A stretch of DNA of 64,000 nt from Sinimarinibacterium sp. NLF-5-8 (GCF_010092425.1 NZ_CP048030.1:1499501-1563500), one strand, 5' to 3'; shown: positions 44,338 to 53,463, counted from the stretch's first letter. Notes: generated by a model not told the origin, from the sequence alone. A program made the numbers and translations.

Positions 44338-45177
44338 TTAACGCAGTAAGCTCAACACGTTCTGCGGCAACTGATTGGCCTGAGCCAGCATGGCCACGCC
44401 TGCCTGCTGCAGAATCTGTGCACGCGTCATGTTTGCCGTTTCCGCTGCAAAATCGGTGTCCATGATGCGCGAACGTGACTGCGACAGGTTCTCACTGGTG
44501 GTATTGAGGTTCTCAATCACCATTTCAAAGCGACTTTGCTGTGCCCCCAGATTGGAACGCTCGGTACCAACAGTCTTCAGGGCCGCGTCCAGTGTCGTCA
44601 ACGCAGCACGCGCACCGCTACCCGTTGCACCTGAAATATCCAGGCTCGCGAGCGCCAGACCAGAAGCTGTCAGGTTGGCCACACCACCAAAGTTGATGGT
44701 ATCCACACCCGCAGTGGCGTTGGCACCGACCTGGAACACCGCTTTGCCGCTGTTGAATGAACCGTCAAGCAGATTCACACCGTTGAAATTGGTTTGCCCG
44801 GCAACACGCGTGATTTCATCACGCAGCGCATTGAACTCTTTCTGCAGCGCCGCACGATCCGATGAAAAGTTGGTGGCGTTGGCAGACTGCACAGCCAGAA
44901 CACGCATCCGCTGCAAGCTCTTGCTGATGCTGCCCATTGCGCCTTCCGCAGTCTGCGCCAGACTCACGGCGTCCTGCGCATTACGAGCCGCCTGATTCAG
45001 ACCGTTGATCTGCGAGGTGAAGCGTTCAGAAATCGCCAGACCGGCAGCATCGTCCTTGGCGCTGTTGATCCGCAGCCCCGATGACAGACGTTGCAGCGAT
45101 TGCGCCAGCGAACCCTGGGAGGTGCTGAGATTGCGCTGAGCATTCAGAGAGGCGACGTTGGTATTGATTACTTGCAT
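44338..45177 (-). CDS. fliC: Flagellin
   Basis: Structural subunit of the filament. The 279-residue product is short: N-terminal D0/D1 ([41 protein letters not shown]) to about residue 140 and C-terminal D1/D0 ([32 protein letters not shown]) flank only about 50 residues of variable domain (residues 142-190). That small exposed region is rich in Ser, Thr, Gly and Asn and is the likely modification surface. AGGAG precedes the ATG; a sigma28 promoter lies upstream. One flagellin gene only is in the window. Confidence 0.97.
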   Translation of the reverse strand: MQVINTNVASLNAQRNLSTSQGSLAQSLQRLSSGLRINSAKDDAAGLAISERFTSQINGLNQAARNAQDAVSLAQTAEGAMGSISKSLQRMRVLAVQSANATNFSSDRAALQKEFNALRDEITRVAGQTNFNGVNLLDGSFNSGKAVFQVGANATAGVDTINFGGVANLTASGLALASLDISGATGSGARAALTTLDAALKTVGTERSNLGAQQSRFEMVIENLNTTSENLSQSRSRIMDTDFAAETANMTRAQILQQAGVAMLAQANQLPQNVLSLLR

Positions 45178-45246
45178 GATGAGCTCCTAGTGGATGTTAA
45201 CCAGAGCCGGGCTTGGCAGCTCCGGTCTATCGCAGCGGTCCCATCG

Positions 45247-45273
45247 AGGGTCAATCTTGCCGCTGTTGACCCT
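45247..45273 (-). promoter_or_regulatory. Stem-loop at the predicted 5' end of the fliC message
   Basis: AGGGTCAA (45247-45254) and TTGACCCT (45266-45273) form a perfect eight-base dyad with an 11-base loop. It starts directly downstream of the sigma28 -10, so the transcript would begin with or just within this hairpin. Such 5' stem-loops stabilise abundant messages; an operator role is also possible. Confidence 0.6.
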
Positions 45274-45300
45274 TTAACGGATGCCCGCCAAAAAACTTGA
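45274..45300 (-). promoter_or_regulatory. Sigma28 (FliA) promoter of fliC
   Basis: On the minus strand TCAAGTTT (45300-45293), an 11-base spacer and TCCGTTAA (45281-45274) match the sigma28 consensus TAAAGTTT-N11-GCCGATAA at most positions. It lies about 97 bases upstream of the flagellin ATG. Confidence 0.82.
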
Positions 45301-45385
45301 GTCTTTTTAACCCGAGTGGATAAACGGTGGAACGAGCAGAGACAAGCGGCCTTTGTCCTTCCCCGCGCGCGCCTGCATTGGGGAC

Positions 45386-46723
45386 TCAAACACGGGCAAT
45401 CACCCCTGTTTCTGCGGTGCTCATGAGCTTGGTTGCGACCAGGGCAACTTCGTATGGACTCAGCAGACTACGGGGGTCTTCATCGGCAAAATTATTGCGT
45501 CGCATGGCGGTATCGGTTCGTCCCGGGACAATGCAGTTGACACGAATCCGATCCGCCATCCATTCGTCCGCCAGCGCCTGCGTCATGTTGACGACACCGG
45601 CCTTGCACGCGGAATACACCGCGTATTCGGCACGACCTCGGGTAAATGACGAAGAGGAAAACTGCAAGAGCATCCCCTGGCTCTTTTGCAACGCCTGATA
45701 GCTTGCCTGCGCCACGTTAAACGCACCCAAAAGATTGACCGCGATTTGCTGCGCAACCTGATCGGATGGCTGTGCCGCCAACGCGCCTTTCACCAACAAA
45801 CCCGCAGTATTGACCACATGCGTCACCCGCCCCCAATCCGCACAGGCAGCATCTACGGCAGCACTGACTTGCGTCATTTGCGCAATATCACAGCCATTGC
45901 TGCGCGAAAGGCTGCGCGTCACACCGCCCGCTTCTTCAACGATTTGCACGATCGCGCGCCCAATGCCGCTGTGTCCACCAAAAACCAGCACATGCTGATC
46001 CCGAAAGTCGAGCCCGGTCATATGCGATGACAGGCGTTGCTGGCGAATACGAAACAGCTCATCGGCCAGCACCAAATCCACCGCATCAGTGATTTTGATA
46101 TTTTCAGAACTACCCTGAACGATCTTGATTGGACTGAGCGGATTGCAGGCCAGGTAAATGCCGCAATCGTCGGTATAACTGCCGATCCGATCGGCGCCGA
46201 GCTCTTCATAACACTGCACCAGCGCCGTGTACCGGAACGCTTGCGGCGTTTGCCCCCGATACAAATGGTCGCGCTTGGGAATGCTTTGAATCAGACCATC
46301 ACGCTCAACGATAATCGTATCCGCCGTTTTGATTGCAACATCCACAGCGTCGCAATAACGCAAAGCCTCAACCACATCATGCAAAATCTGCTGATCCAGA
46401 AATGGCCGTGCCGCATCATGCAAAACAACATAGTCAGGCACATCGGTTTTCAGATGTTGCAATGCCGCCCACGCAGAGGCCTGCCGGGAAGTGCCCCCCA
46501 CCACAACTTCTGCGTGCGTTCCGGCAAACATTTGCCGCACAAGATCCTGCGCATCGGCAGGCACCACAATCAAAATGCGCGCATCCGGTGCAAACGAGGC
46601 AATACAGGCAAAGCTGTGTTCCAGCACCGTTTTACCGGCAACCCGTACAAATTGCTTGGGAACCGGCGCCCCCAGGCGCGTCCCACTGCCGCCGGCCAGC
46701 AGCACATAAACCACCTCACTCAT
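45386..46723 (-). CDS. Bifunctional cytidylyltransferase / short-chain reductase (CDP-ribitol synthase type)
   Basis: A 445-residue fusion. Residues 1-230 are an IspD-like cytidylyltransferase: VLLAGGSGTRLGAPVPKQF, VVLHDAARPFLD, GQTPQAFRY and KITDAVDLVLAD. Residues 237-445 are a short-chain dehydrogenase with cofactor loop VFGGHSGIGRAI and catalytic YSACK. This architecture is that of Haemophilus Bcs1, which reduces ribulose 5-phosphate to ribitol 5-phosphate and activates it to CDP-ribitol, and of animal ISPD. It is unlikely to be the MEP-pathway IspD because of the fusion and location. ATG overlaps the upstream fukutin-like gene stop. Context: last gene of the flgL-fliC island. The exact polyol (ribitol or other) is inferred. 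Confidence 0.87.
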   Translation of the reverse strand: MSEVVYVLLAGGSGTRLGAPVPKQFVRVAGKTVLEHSFACIASFAPDARILIVVPADAQDLVRQMFAGTHAEVVVGGTSRQASAWAALQHLKTDVPDYVVLHDAARPFLDQQILHDVVEALRYCDAVDVAIKTADTIIVERDGLIQSIPKRDHLYRGQTPQAFRYTALVQCYEELGADRIGSYTDDCGIYLACNPLSPIKIVQGSSENIKITDAVDLVLADELFRIRQQRLSSHMTGLDFRDQHVLVFGGHSGIGRAIVQIVEEAGGVTRSLSRSNGCDIAQMTQVSAAVDAACADWGRVTHVVNTAGLLVKGALAAQPSDQVAQQIAVNLLGAFNVAQASYQALQKSQGMLLQFSSSSFTRGRAEYAVYSACKAGVVNMTQALADEWMADRIRVNCIVPGRTDTAMRRNNFADEDPRSLLSPYEVALVATKLMSTAETGVIARV

Positions 46724-48339
46724 GCCACGCCCCCTTCCTGAGATGTTTCAAGATACTTTTGCAATTCAGCGGCCGCCTGTAAAACCTGATCGCTCGCACC
46801 CTGCGCGCGCGCGCGGTGACGATGGGCATACTGCAAAGTGCGCGCAAAACGTTGCGGCTTGCGATCCTTGAGCGTCGTAAAAAACGACAACCGCAACACC
46901 AGCTGATAAACCGTCCCCCCCACCGCCATTGTCGAGGGTGATTCAATATGTGAAATATAGTCGGGATCAGACACCCGCCAATCACCAAAATTTTCTTGCA
47001 GATTTAATGCAAAATCCGCTGGCACATGAAAATCAATGCCCAAAAAAGAAACCCGCTTCAGCGAAAATGGCGTGAATGCAAACGTTTGAAGATAACCAAA
47101 CGCACTTTGAACCCCCGTCACATAACGGCCATCTTGTTCATGATAAATAAAAACATCAATCGAGGTTTGGGTGGGCAAATGCACACACGCCAAATGGTAA
47201 GTCTCCGCGCCCCGCAAATAATGGTATTTCACGTCGAATAAATCGCTGGCGCCCAATGCCTCAACAATATCAAACTGATTGCGCCATCCCAGCACCCCCA
47301 CATCAATATCCTTGTCATGTGACAGCAGCCCCCCTTCGCGCGCGTAACCCAAAAGCGTGCCTGAAACCAAAAACGGGCGCTGCCCAATCGACGCCAACAC
47401 TTTTTCCAGATCAACCAGTGCAACCGCAGCCTGCTGCGGATCAAAATGTGAAGATCCACCGGCGCTGCCCTGCACATCATCTCCGGTACCAAGCTCATAA
47501 AACTTGGCGCGCGCGATTTCATCTGTGCTGATCATGATCAGCAGCCGATCCAGCCAGGCGATGGACTCTGCGTGCTGCCCCAGATGGCAATGGCTTTCAG
47601 CCGCCAAAGCGCATTGATGCACGGCCACCTCAGGTGCGGTCAATAGCGTGCTGATGCTGAGCGCTTTTTCATAACAATCTGATTTGAGATAAAAATGCCC
47701 TGCACTTGCCGCCAAATACCCCAAGGCCTGCTGTAATGAATCCACGCCCACCAACTGTTGGCGAACGTACATGAAACTGGCCGCAAACGCTTCAAGGCGG
47801 GCCGAGCGACGCCGACCAAACTGCCGCTGCGTCATCATCTTGCCAATGGTCAGCCAATCCTCCGCCGTAAACGCATCGGGGTGATGCTCCAGCATCCCCA
47901 ACAAAAGATCGTAACGCTCGGTATCAATGGCCAATTCATAAGCCGCCATCCAATCGTATGTTGTACCTTGGCACGTTCTGAGTCGCGCAAACTCAGGTAA
48001 CTGATCCTCGGGGGCAATCACCGCGCGTAAAGCCCACTTGACCGGCCAGCGTTCCGGCAACTGTGCAAATGCAGCGGTTTGCGCGCGCGCGCTCAGCGCC
48101 TGATAAACGGCCAGCCATACGCGATGCTCATGAGAATCAGGGACGTTTTGCACACCCAAAGTGGCCAAATACACCACCAATCCACCCAGCCGCAGCGCGC
48201 GCGCGGTATTGAGCGTCTCCTCATCCATCAAGCCGTCATGCCAATGGGCAACAACCGCCGCTTCCAGGCTTTCAAAGTCATGGGCCAGCAACAACGCATT
48301 CATCTGAACGAGTCTTTGCAGGTTTTCCTGATGTGTCAT
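46720..48339 (-). CDS. Fukutin/LicD-like phosphotransferase with helical N-terminal domain (copy 1)
   Basis: A 539-residue protein. The C-terminal part (about residues 325-480) has the LicD/fukutin nucleotidyltransferase-fold core: PFLVSGTLLGYAREGGLL, the metal-binding HDKDIDVGV, TSIDVFIYHEQDGRYVTGVQ and HVPADFALNLQENFGDW. Members transfer phosphocholine or phosphoribitol from CDP carriers to glycans. The N-terminal 310 residues are largely helical, without a known domain, and are shared with the gene at 49254-50837 (RALRLGGLVVYLATLG against RALRLTAAVVYLATLG). ATG 48339 follows AAGGGTG. No membrane segment, so it is cytosolic. Base composition is more AT-rich than the flanks, especially 46930-47350. 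Confidence 0.83.
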   Translation of the reverse strand: MTHQENLQRLVQMNALLLAHDFESLEAAVVAHWHDGLMDEETLNTARALRLGGLVVYLATLGVQNVPDSHEHRVWLAVYQALSARAQTAAFAQLPERWPVKWALRAVIAPEDQLPEFARLRTCQGTTYDWMAAYELAIDTERYDLLLGMLEHHPDAFTAEDWLTIGKMMTQRQFGRRRSARLEAFAASFMYVRQQLVGVDSLQQALGYLAASAGHFYLKSDCYEKALSISTLLTAPEVAVHQCALAAESHCHLGQHAESIAWLDRLLIMISTDEIARAKFYELGTGDDVQGSAGGSSHFDPQQAAVALVDLEKVLASIGQRPFLVSGTLLGYAREGGLLSHDKDIDVGVLGWRNQFDIVEALGASDLFDVKYHYLRGAETYHLACVHLPTQTSIDVFIYHEQDGRYVTGVQSAFGYLQTFAFTPFSLKRVSFLGIDFHVPADFALNLQENFGDWRVSDPDYISHIESPSTMAVGGTVYQLVLRLSFFTTLKDRKPQRFARTLQYAHRHRARAQGASDQVLQAAAELQKYLETSQEGGVA

Positions 48340-48388
48340 ATTCACCCTTCCCACCGTGTTATTGCCGCTGACCCCCAAAGATCATGAC

Positions 48389-49192
48389 CTAACCTTCAGA
48401 AGGGGCGGACGGATGATCACCAAAATATAAATGACTCCGCAACATCACCTCCACGCCACGTGAAAAAATAACGTAGCGCTTACGCGGCCAGCCTCGATCA
48501 AAAGCGACCTGGGGCATTCTAAAATCAACCAGGCAGCCATTATCAACCGCCGTAATACCCAGCGCCAACGGCGTCCAATAAACCACATGCCCCTCGATAA
48601 ACGGATAGGTATGGGCACTCACGTTGCCGCCATCATAAATATTCGTGCTGCAAATCATGATGCCGTCATCAGGCAGCAAGCCCAGCAAGTGTTTAAAGTG
48701 CGCAGCGGGTTCTTCAAAATGCTCAATCACCTCACTGACAATCACAATCCGAGAAGGCGTGGCCTGTGAGACGGGCTCAAAATGCGCGACATCCTGCATG
48801 TTTTCCAGATCAACCAGTTTAATTTTAAGGCGTGGATATCGGTGCTGAACCCACTGCCAGTCCCGATTCGTTCCCGACCCAAAAAAGCTGATTTCACAGG
48901 CTTGATCTTGAATGATATCAATCGCCATCTGCGCCATATGAAACTCTCGCCCCGGACGCGCATCCGTAGCATTTCTCAAGCCTCTTAATTCGCCATCAAG
49001 TGTCTGTGGATTAATGTCCTTCGCAAAGCGCCCCACATTGGTGGGCAGCCGAATCAACCCACAATGCCGGCAGCGCGAAATCAGCAGCGTTTTGCCTTTA
49101 TAAGGAGCGTATTGACAAGTTTGCTTTTCAACGGCCGTTGGATGCCCACACACCACACACGGCTCAGGAGGATGCGGGTTTAATTCACGCAT
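48389..49192 (-). CDS. Zinc-ribbon class I SAM methyltransferase
   Basis: A 267-residue protein. The N-terminal CVVCG...CRHCGLIRLP knuckle (residues 12-50) is a zinc ribbon as in sugar-modifying methyltransferases. The rest is a Methyltransf_23-like domain: ISFFGSGTNRDWQW in the cofactor-loop position, KLVDLENMQDV, IVIVSEVIEHFEEPAAHF and LPDDGIMICSTNIYDGG. The glycine loop is atypical (FFGSGTN). Probably O- or C-methylates the carbohydrate or polyol made by its neighbours. It lies between the two fukutin-like genes, and the region is AT-rich. Confidence 0.8.
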   Translation of the reverse strand: MRELNPHPPEPCVVCGHPTAVEKQTCQYAPYKGKTLLISRCRHCGLIRLPTNVGRFAKDINPQTLDGELRGLRNATDARPGREFHMAQMAIDIIQDQACEISFFGSGTNRDWQWVQHRYPRLKIKLVDLENMQDVAHFEPVSQATPSRIVIVSEVIEHFEEPAAHFKHLLGLLPDDGIMICSTNIYDGGNVSAHTYPFIEGHVVYWTPLALGITAVDNGCLVDFRMPQVAFDRGWPRKRYVIFSRGVEVMLRSHLYFGDHPSAPSEG

Positions 49193-49253
49193 GATCGGTC
49201 TCTTTTAATCCATGAATAACGAGAATCATCATATTGTGTACACCAAAAGTTTT

Positions 49254-50837
49254 TCAAAACCCGGCACGCAATGCCTCAATCAATGCCAAAGACATGCCGC
49301 CGGGGCGACGATGATGCTGTTCAAGCAAATCAAGTGCGCGCGCGGCTTTAATAAAATGACCGTCCTCCAGCGCATGCAAGACCACACGCCGCCCCACCAA
49401 TTGATAAACCAAGCCGCCCACCGCCAGGGTTGACGGTGATTCCAAATGCGAAATGTATTCAGGGTCAGGAACCTGCCAAGCGCCATAGTTTTCAAACAAA
49501 TTATATTCGGGCGGGTCGGGGATATAAAAATCAATATCCAAAAACTGGATCTTGCGCAATTCAAAAGGCGTAAAAGCAAAGGTTTGGACAAAACCAAAGT
49601 CACTTTGCACCCCCGTGACCCAGCGATCGGCTTGCGCGTGATAAATAAACACGTCAATACTGATCCCGGTAAATAAATGCTGTACCGGAATATGATAGGG
49701 CCGCTCGCCGGTGGTGCGCACCTCGGCCCAAAACAGGTCACTGCCCAACAACGCATCGACAATACGCTGCGGATTTTCACCCGCAAAAACACCGACATCA
49801 ATATCTTTGTCGTGTGCAAGAAAATCCCGCTCACGCATATACCCCAGCAATGTGCCGGACACTAAGAAAATCGCCTGCCCTGCCGCCGACAGTACGCTCT
49901 GAAGATCCCGCAACGCCTGCGCCGCAGCATCCGGCGCAAATGGCTGCCCTCCCAGCTTGGCATGTTCCTCTGCTCTGAGTTGTTGTTGTGCTTGCAGCCA
50001 ATGGCGCCCGTCAACGGTCAACAAAGATTCCAAAAGCTGGTCAAGCAACGCAATGGATCGTGGCGTGTCACCGGCGTGGCATGCAATTTTTGCCAGGGCG
50101 CGGGTGCGCACAAATTGATGTGCCTCACCGCTGATTTGATGGGCAAATTGTTCGGCCTGTTCGTAGCAGCCCGACTTGAGAAAGCAGGCGCTGATCGGGG
50201 ACGCCAGCAGATTGCGAATGTCTTCAAACTGCTGCGTATTGGGCAAATGTTGGCGAATCATCGCCAGACTTCGCGCCAGCGGTTCAAGATCGTGCAGCCG
50301 CTTGACCAAGCCTTGCCGTCCGACGATGGCCTGTGCCAGCGCCAGAATTTCGGCCATTGGTGCTTTTCCTGCGAGCCGATGGCGAACCAGTTGCTCACAG
50401 AGTTTGAGCTGGTGCAGGTCAATGGACAGCTCAACGGCGTCAATCCAGTTTTGCTGCGTACCCCGGCAGCGTTTGAGCACGCTGACATCAAACCGCGAAC
50501 CCGGCGCTTTGAGTGCCTCCCGCAGCACCCAGGACACGGGCAGGCGCGCTGCGATCTGTAAAAACTCGGCGGTCAACCGACCTTGGGTCAGGCTTTGATA
50601 AACCGATAACCAGAATTTTCGATCATTGGGTTGCGCAAGATTTGCTGCGCCCAGCGTTGCCAGATACACCACTGCGGCGGTCAGACGCAGCGCGCGCGCC
50701 GCGCCAAAAGCAGCATCACCCAAAATCCCCAAAGGCGCTTGCGCGGTGATCAATTGTTCTGCGCTCAAATAATCCTGTGCCTGCAACAGCCGATCGAGCA
50801 ACAGCAGCCGTTGCCGCTCGTACTCCTCAATTTGCAT
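49254..50837 (-). CDS. Fukutin/LicD-like phosphotransferase with helical N-terminal domain (copy 2)
   Basis: A 527-residue paralogue of the gene at 46720-48339 with the same order of parts. Catalytic-domain pieces are IFLVSGTLLGYMRERDFL, HDKDIDVGVF, ISIDVFIYHAQADRWVTGVQ and FYIPDPPEYNLFENYGAW; the Asp pairs expected to bind metal are intact. The C-terminus PSTLAVGGLVYQLVGRR matches PSTMAVGGTVYQLVLR of copy 1. ATG 50837 follows AAAGGAG; a GTG one codon earlier is less likely. It starts 48 bases after flgL, so it likely shares the flagellar transcript. Confidence 0.83.
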   Translation of the reverse strand: MQIEEYERQRLLLLDRLLQAQDYLSAEQLITAQAPLGILGDAAFGAARALRLTAAVVYLATLGAANLAQPNDRKFWLSVYQSLTQGRLTAEFLQIAARLPVSWVLREALKAPGSRFDVSVLKRCRGTQQNWIDAVELSIDLHQLKLCEQLVRHRLAGKAPMAEILALAQAIVGRQGLVKRLHDLEPLARSLAMIRQHLPNTQQFEDIRNLLASPISACFLKSGCYEQAEQFAHQISGEAHQFVRTRALAKIACHAGDTPRSIALLDQLLESLLTVDGRHWLQAQQQLRAEEHAKLGGQPFAPDAAAQALRDLQSVLSAAGQAIFLVSGTLLGYMRERDFLAHDKDIDVGVFAGENPQRIVDALLGSDLFWAEVRTTGERPYHIPVQHLFTGISIDVFIYHAQADRWVTGVQSDFGFVQTFAFTPFELRKIQFLDIDFYIPDPPEYNLFENYGAWQVPDPEYISHLESPSTLAVGGLVYQLVGRRVVLHALEDGHFIKAARALDLLEQHHRRPGGMSLALIEALRAGF

Positions 50838-50885
50838 CACAGCTCCTTTGGGCGATCAGGCGACATGCAGCCTAGCGCCCGCACA

Positions 50886-51809
50886 TCAACGAATAAAGTC
50901 AAACAAACTCAATCGCTGGATTTGGGCAAATGAGCTTTGCGCAGCTTGCAGTGACATCAACTCCCGTTGCAAGCGACTGGCGGCTTCGGCCACGTCCACA
51001 TCGCGTAAATCCGAAAGCGTGGCCTGTGCCGATATGTTTTGCTGGCTCAGTGAATCCTGTGCATCCTGAACCACGCCCAGGCGCAGTCCCACACTGGCGC
51101 GCGTGTTTGAAAAGCGCGATTCGGCGCGCCCCAATTGCGATAGCGCATCGGAAAAATCGGCTTGATCGATCGGTGCACTGCCACTGTTGGCCATTGCCAC
51201 GAAACGGTCGATCAATGAAACGACATCATCATCGCCGCCTGCGGGCGCAAACACCGGCTGACCTGGCTGTCCCAAGGCGATGATGCGCGAAGAATCAATC
51301 GGCAAATCCATGGTGTCGTTGTTCCCGGCGTAAGCCAGCGCAGGCGCGTTGTTCGGGTCGTAGGCAAAGGGCTGGACATCATCCTGGGTGCCGCCAAACA
51401 AAAAGCGTCCCTTGCCGTCATCACGATTGCCAATGGACAGCAACTGATCGCGCAAACCCGCCAGCTCGACACCAATGGCCGAACGGCTTTCCGCACTCTG
51501 GGTGCCCGTATTCAGCTGGATCACCAGCGTTCGCACGCGCGCAAGGACATTGATTCCATCGGCCATCGCGTTTTCCTGCAATCCCAGCCGGTGCTGCGCC
51601 GAACTGGCATTGGCCTGATAGCGCTGGTTTTGTTCAAGCGCCTGATCCACCCCCATCGCCGCGCTCCAGTCACTCGGCGCATCGGCTGCCGATTGCATTT
51701 TCTGCTGGCTCGAAAGCTGGGTCTGGGTCTTGAGCAGCGACTGCATCTGCTGCTGCATGAGACCCACACCGTTCTGGTGCATCAGCGCGGTAGAAACTCG
51801 CATCATCAT
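50886..51809 (-). CDS. flgL: Flagellar hook-filament junction protein FlgL
   Basis: Second junction protein between hook and filament. The 307-residue product has flagellin-like ends: RVSTALMHQNGVGLMQQQMQ at the N-terminus and LSDLRDVDVAEAASRLQRELMSLQAAQSSFAQIQRLSLFDFIR at the C-terminus. Three ATG codons in a row (51809, 51806, 51803) follow AAAGGAGAG. 13 bases after flgK. Confidence 0.95.
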   Translation of the reverse strand: MMMRVSTALMHQNGVGLMQQQMQSLLKTQTQLSSQQKMQSAADAPSDWSAAMGVDQALEQNQRYQANASSAQHRLGLQENAMADGINVLARVRTLVIQLNTGTQSAESRSAIGVELAGLRDQLLSIGNRDDGKGRFLFGGTQDDVQPFAYDPNNAPALAYAGNNDTMDLPIDSSRIIALGQPGQPVFAPAGGDDDVVSLIDRFVAMANSGSAPIDQADFSDALSQLGRAESRFSNTRASVGLRLGVVQDAQDSLSQQNISAQATLSDLRDVDVAEAASRLQRELMSLQAAQSSFAQIQRLSLFDFIR

Positions 51810-51822
51810 GGTCGTCTCTCCT

Positions 51823-53460
51823 TTAGCGAACGGCTTGCAGGATGGTCTGGAACAGCGTGTCCGACACCTGGATCACCCGCGCAGCGGCCTGATACGCCTG
51901 CTGGTAGCGGATCAGATCGGCGGCTTCCTCATCCAGACTCACCCCTGCGACCGACTCCCGTTCGGCAAAGGTATTCTGGCTGATCGCGGTCTGCGCGCTC
52001 AGGTTTTGATTGGCGATCAGCGCGCGCTGACCGGCGTTTGCCACCAGATCAATGTGGGTCTTGTTCAGCGTGCCGCCATTTTTGAAGATGGCCTTGTTGC
52101 CGAGGTCAGCCAGTTCCAGTGCGGCACGGTTGTCACTGCTGTTGGCCAGACTGCCAGCCCCTGCGGCCGCCACCTGCGCCGGGTCGCTGATCAGCACCGA
52201 AATGCCGCCCGCAGCGCGGCTGCTCGGCTCGATCAGAAAACGGTCACCGGCACTGCCTGTGCCGCTGATCGACAGATCAAGCCCCATCGCCACCGGATCG
52301 ACTTCCTGGCCACTGCGCAGATCAAACAGTTTGGGGGTGGCAGGACTGCCTGAAAAACGCAGTTCAAAGGTGCTGTCACCCAGCTTTTGCAGATCATCGA
52401 TCGCCACACTCACCGTGGCATTGCCGGTGTTGCTGCTGGCGCCCACCACCGCAGGTGTATCGAGCGCCGACACGCTGCCCGGCGGCGTGCCAAAGCCAAA
52501 CAGCGCAGTCCCGGGGGCGCCGGTGGCATCGACCCCATTTTCGTGAACGGCATTGGCCGCCTCGGCCAGTCCCACGGCAATCCGCCCCAATTGCGCGCGC
52601 GCAGGATCGAGCACCTCGCGCCGCGCATCCAGCAGCCCGCCAATGGCCCCGCCGCTGAGCTCATTGGTGATATTGCTGCCAAGGTGGGTGATCTCCACAC
52701 GACCCGTGTTGTAGGGATCGCCGATCCCCAGCGGGGTGGACTCAAACCCCAGCACCAGCGGCTGACCGGTGGCCGTAAAGACATTGACCCCACCGCCATC
52801 CTGCGCCGCCGTGGTAATGCCGATGCGTGCCGAAATCTCGTTGAGCAGCTCATCGCGCTTATCGAGCAGATCATTGGGCGCATTGCCGCCCCCGCGCGCA
52901 TAACCGTCGGTAATCTGTCGGTTCACCTCGGCCAGCGCGCGCGTCATGCTGTTGAGTTCGTCAACGGTATTTCCCAGGCGGCTGCCGAGTTCGGCATCCA
53001 TGGCATCCAGTTGCGCCTGCGTGGCACCGAGCTTGCTCGTCAGCGCCTCGGCACCGCCCAGGAACTGCTGGCGCAGCGTCATGTTGCTGGGATCCTGGCT
53101 CAGCGCGTTGGCGGCATCAAAAAAGCCTTTGAGCTGGTTATTGATGCCGGTTGCAGGATCGGACAACAGCTGATCGACCCGCCCTGCGTAATTGGCATAC
53201 TGCTGCGCGCGCCCCAGTGCGGAAGCATCGGATTGCACGCGCACTTGCAGCAACGCATCGCCACTGCGGCTGATGGTCGCCACACGCACACCGTTGCCAA
53301 TGGTGCCCGCCCCGGTGGGCTGCCCCGCCTGCGTCACCAGCTCTGCACGCTGGCGGCTGTAGCCGGGCGTGTTGGCATTGGCAATGTTGTTACTGACGGT
53401 ATCCAGCGCGCGCTTGTACGACAGCAGCGCGGACGATCCTATGTTGAGCATATCGGGCAT
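51823..53460 (-). CDS. flgK: Flagellar hook-associated protein FlgK
   Basis: First junction protein. The 545-residue product begins MLNIGSSALLSYKRALDTVSNNIANANTPGYSRQ with the rod/hook-family motif NNIANANTPGYSR, and ends SLDEEAADLIRYQQAYQAAARVIQVSDTLFQTIL. Starts three bases after flgJ. Confidence 0.96.
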   Translation of the reverse strand: MPDMLNIGSSALLSYKRALDTVSNNIANANTPGYSRQRAELVTQAGQPTGAGTIGNGVRVATISRSGDALLQVRVQSDASALGRAQQYANYAGRVDQLLSDPATGINNQLKGFFDAANALSQDPSNMTLRQQFLGGAEALTSKLGATQAQLDAMDAELGSRLGNTVDELNSMTRALAEVNRQITDGYARGGGNAPNDLLDKRDELLNEISARIGITTAAQDGGGVNVFTATGQPLVLGFESTPLGIGDPYNTGRVEITHLGSNITNELSGGAIGGLLDARREVLDPARAQLGRIAVGLAEAANAVHENGVDATGAPGTALFGFGTPPGSVSALDTPAVVGASSNTGNATVSVAIDDLQKLGDSTFELRFSGSPATPKLFDLRSGQEVDPVAMGLDLSISGTGSAGDRFLIEPSSRAAGGISVLISDPAQVAAAGAGSLANSSDNRAALELADLGNKAIFKNGGTLNKTHIDLVANAGQRALIANQNLSAQTAISQNTFAERESVAGVSLDEEAADLIRYQQAYQAAARVIQVSDTLFQTILQAVR

Positions 53461-53463
53461 GGC

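Noticed and set aside
45386-46723. The cytidylyltransferase as the housekeeping IspD of the MEP pathway
   Set aside because: It is fused to a reductase and lies in a flagellar modification island; the housekeeping gene is usually next to ispF and ftsB. Not formally excluded.
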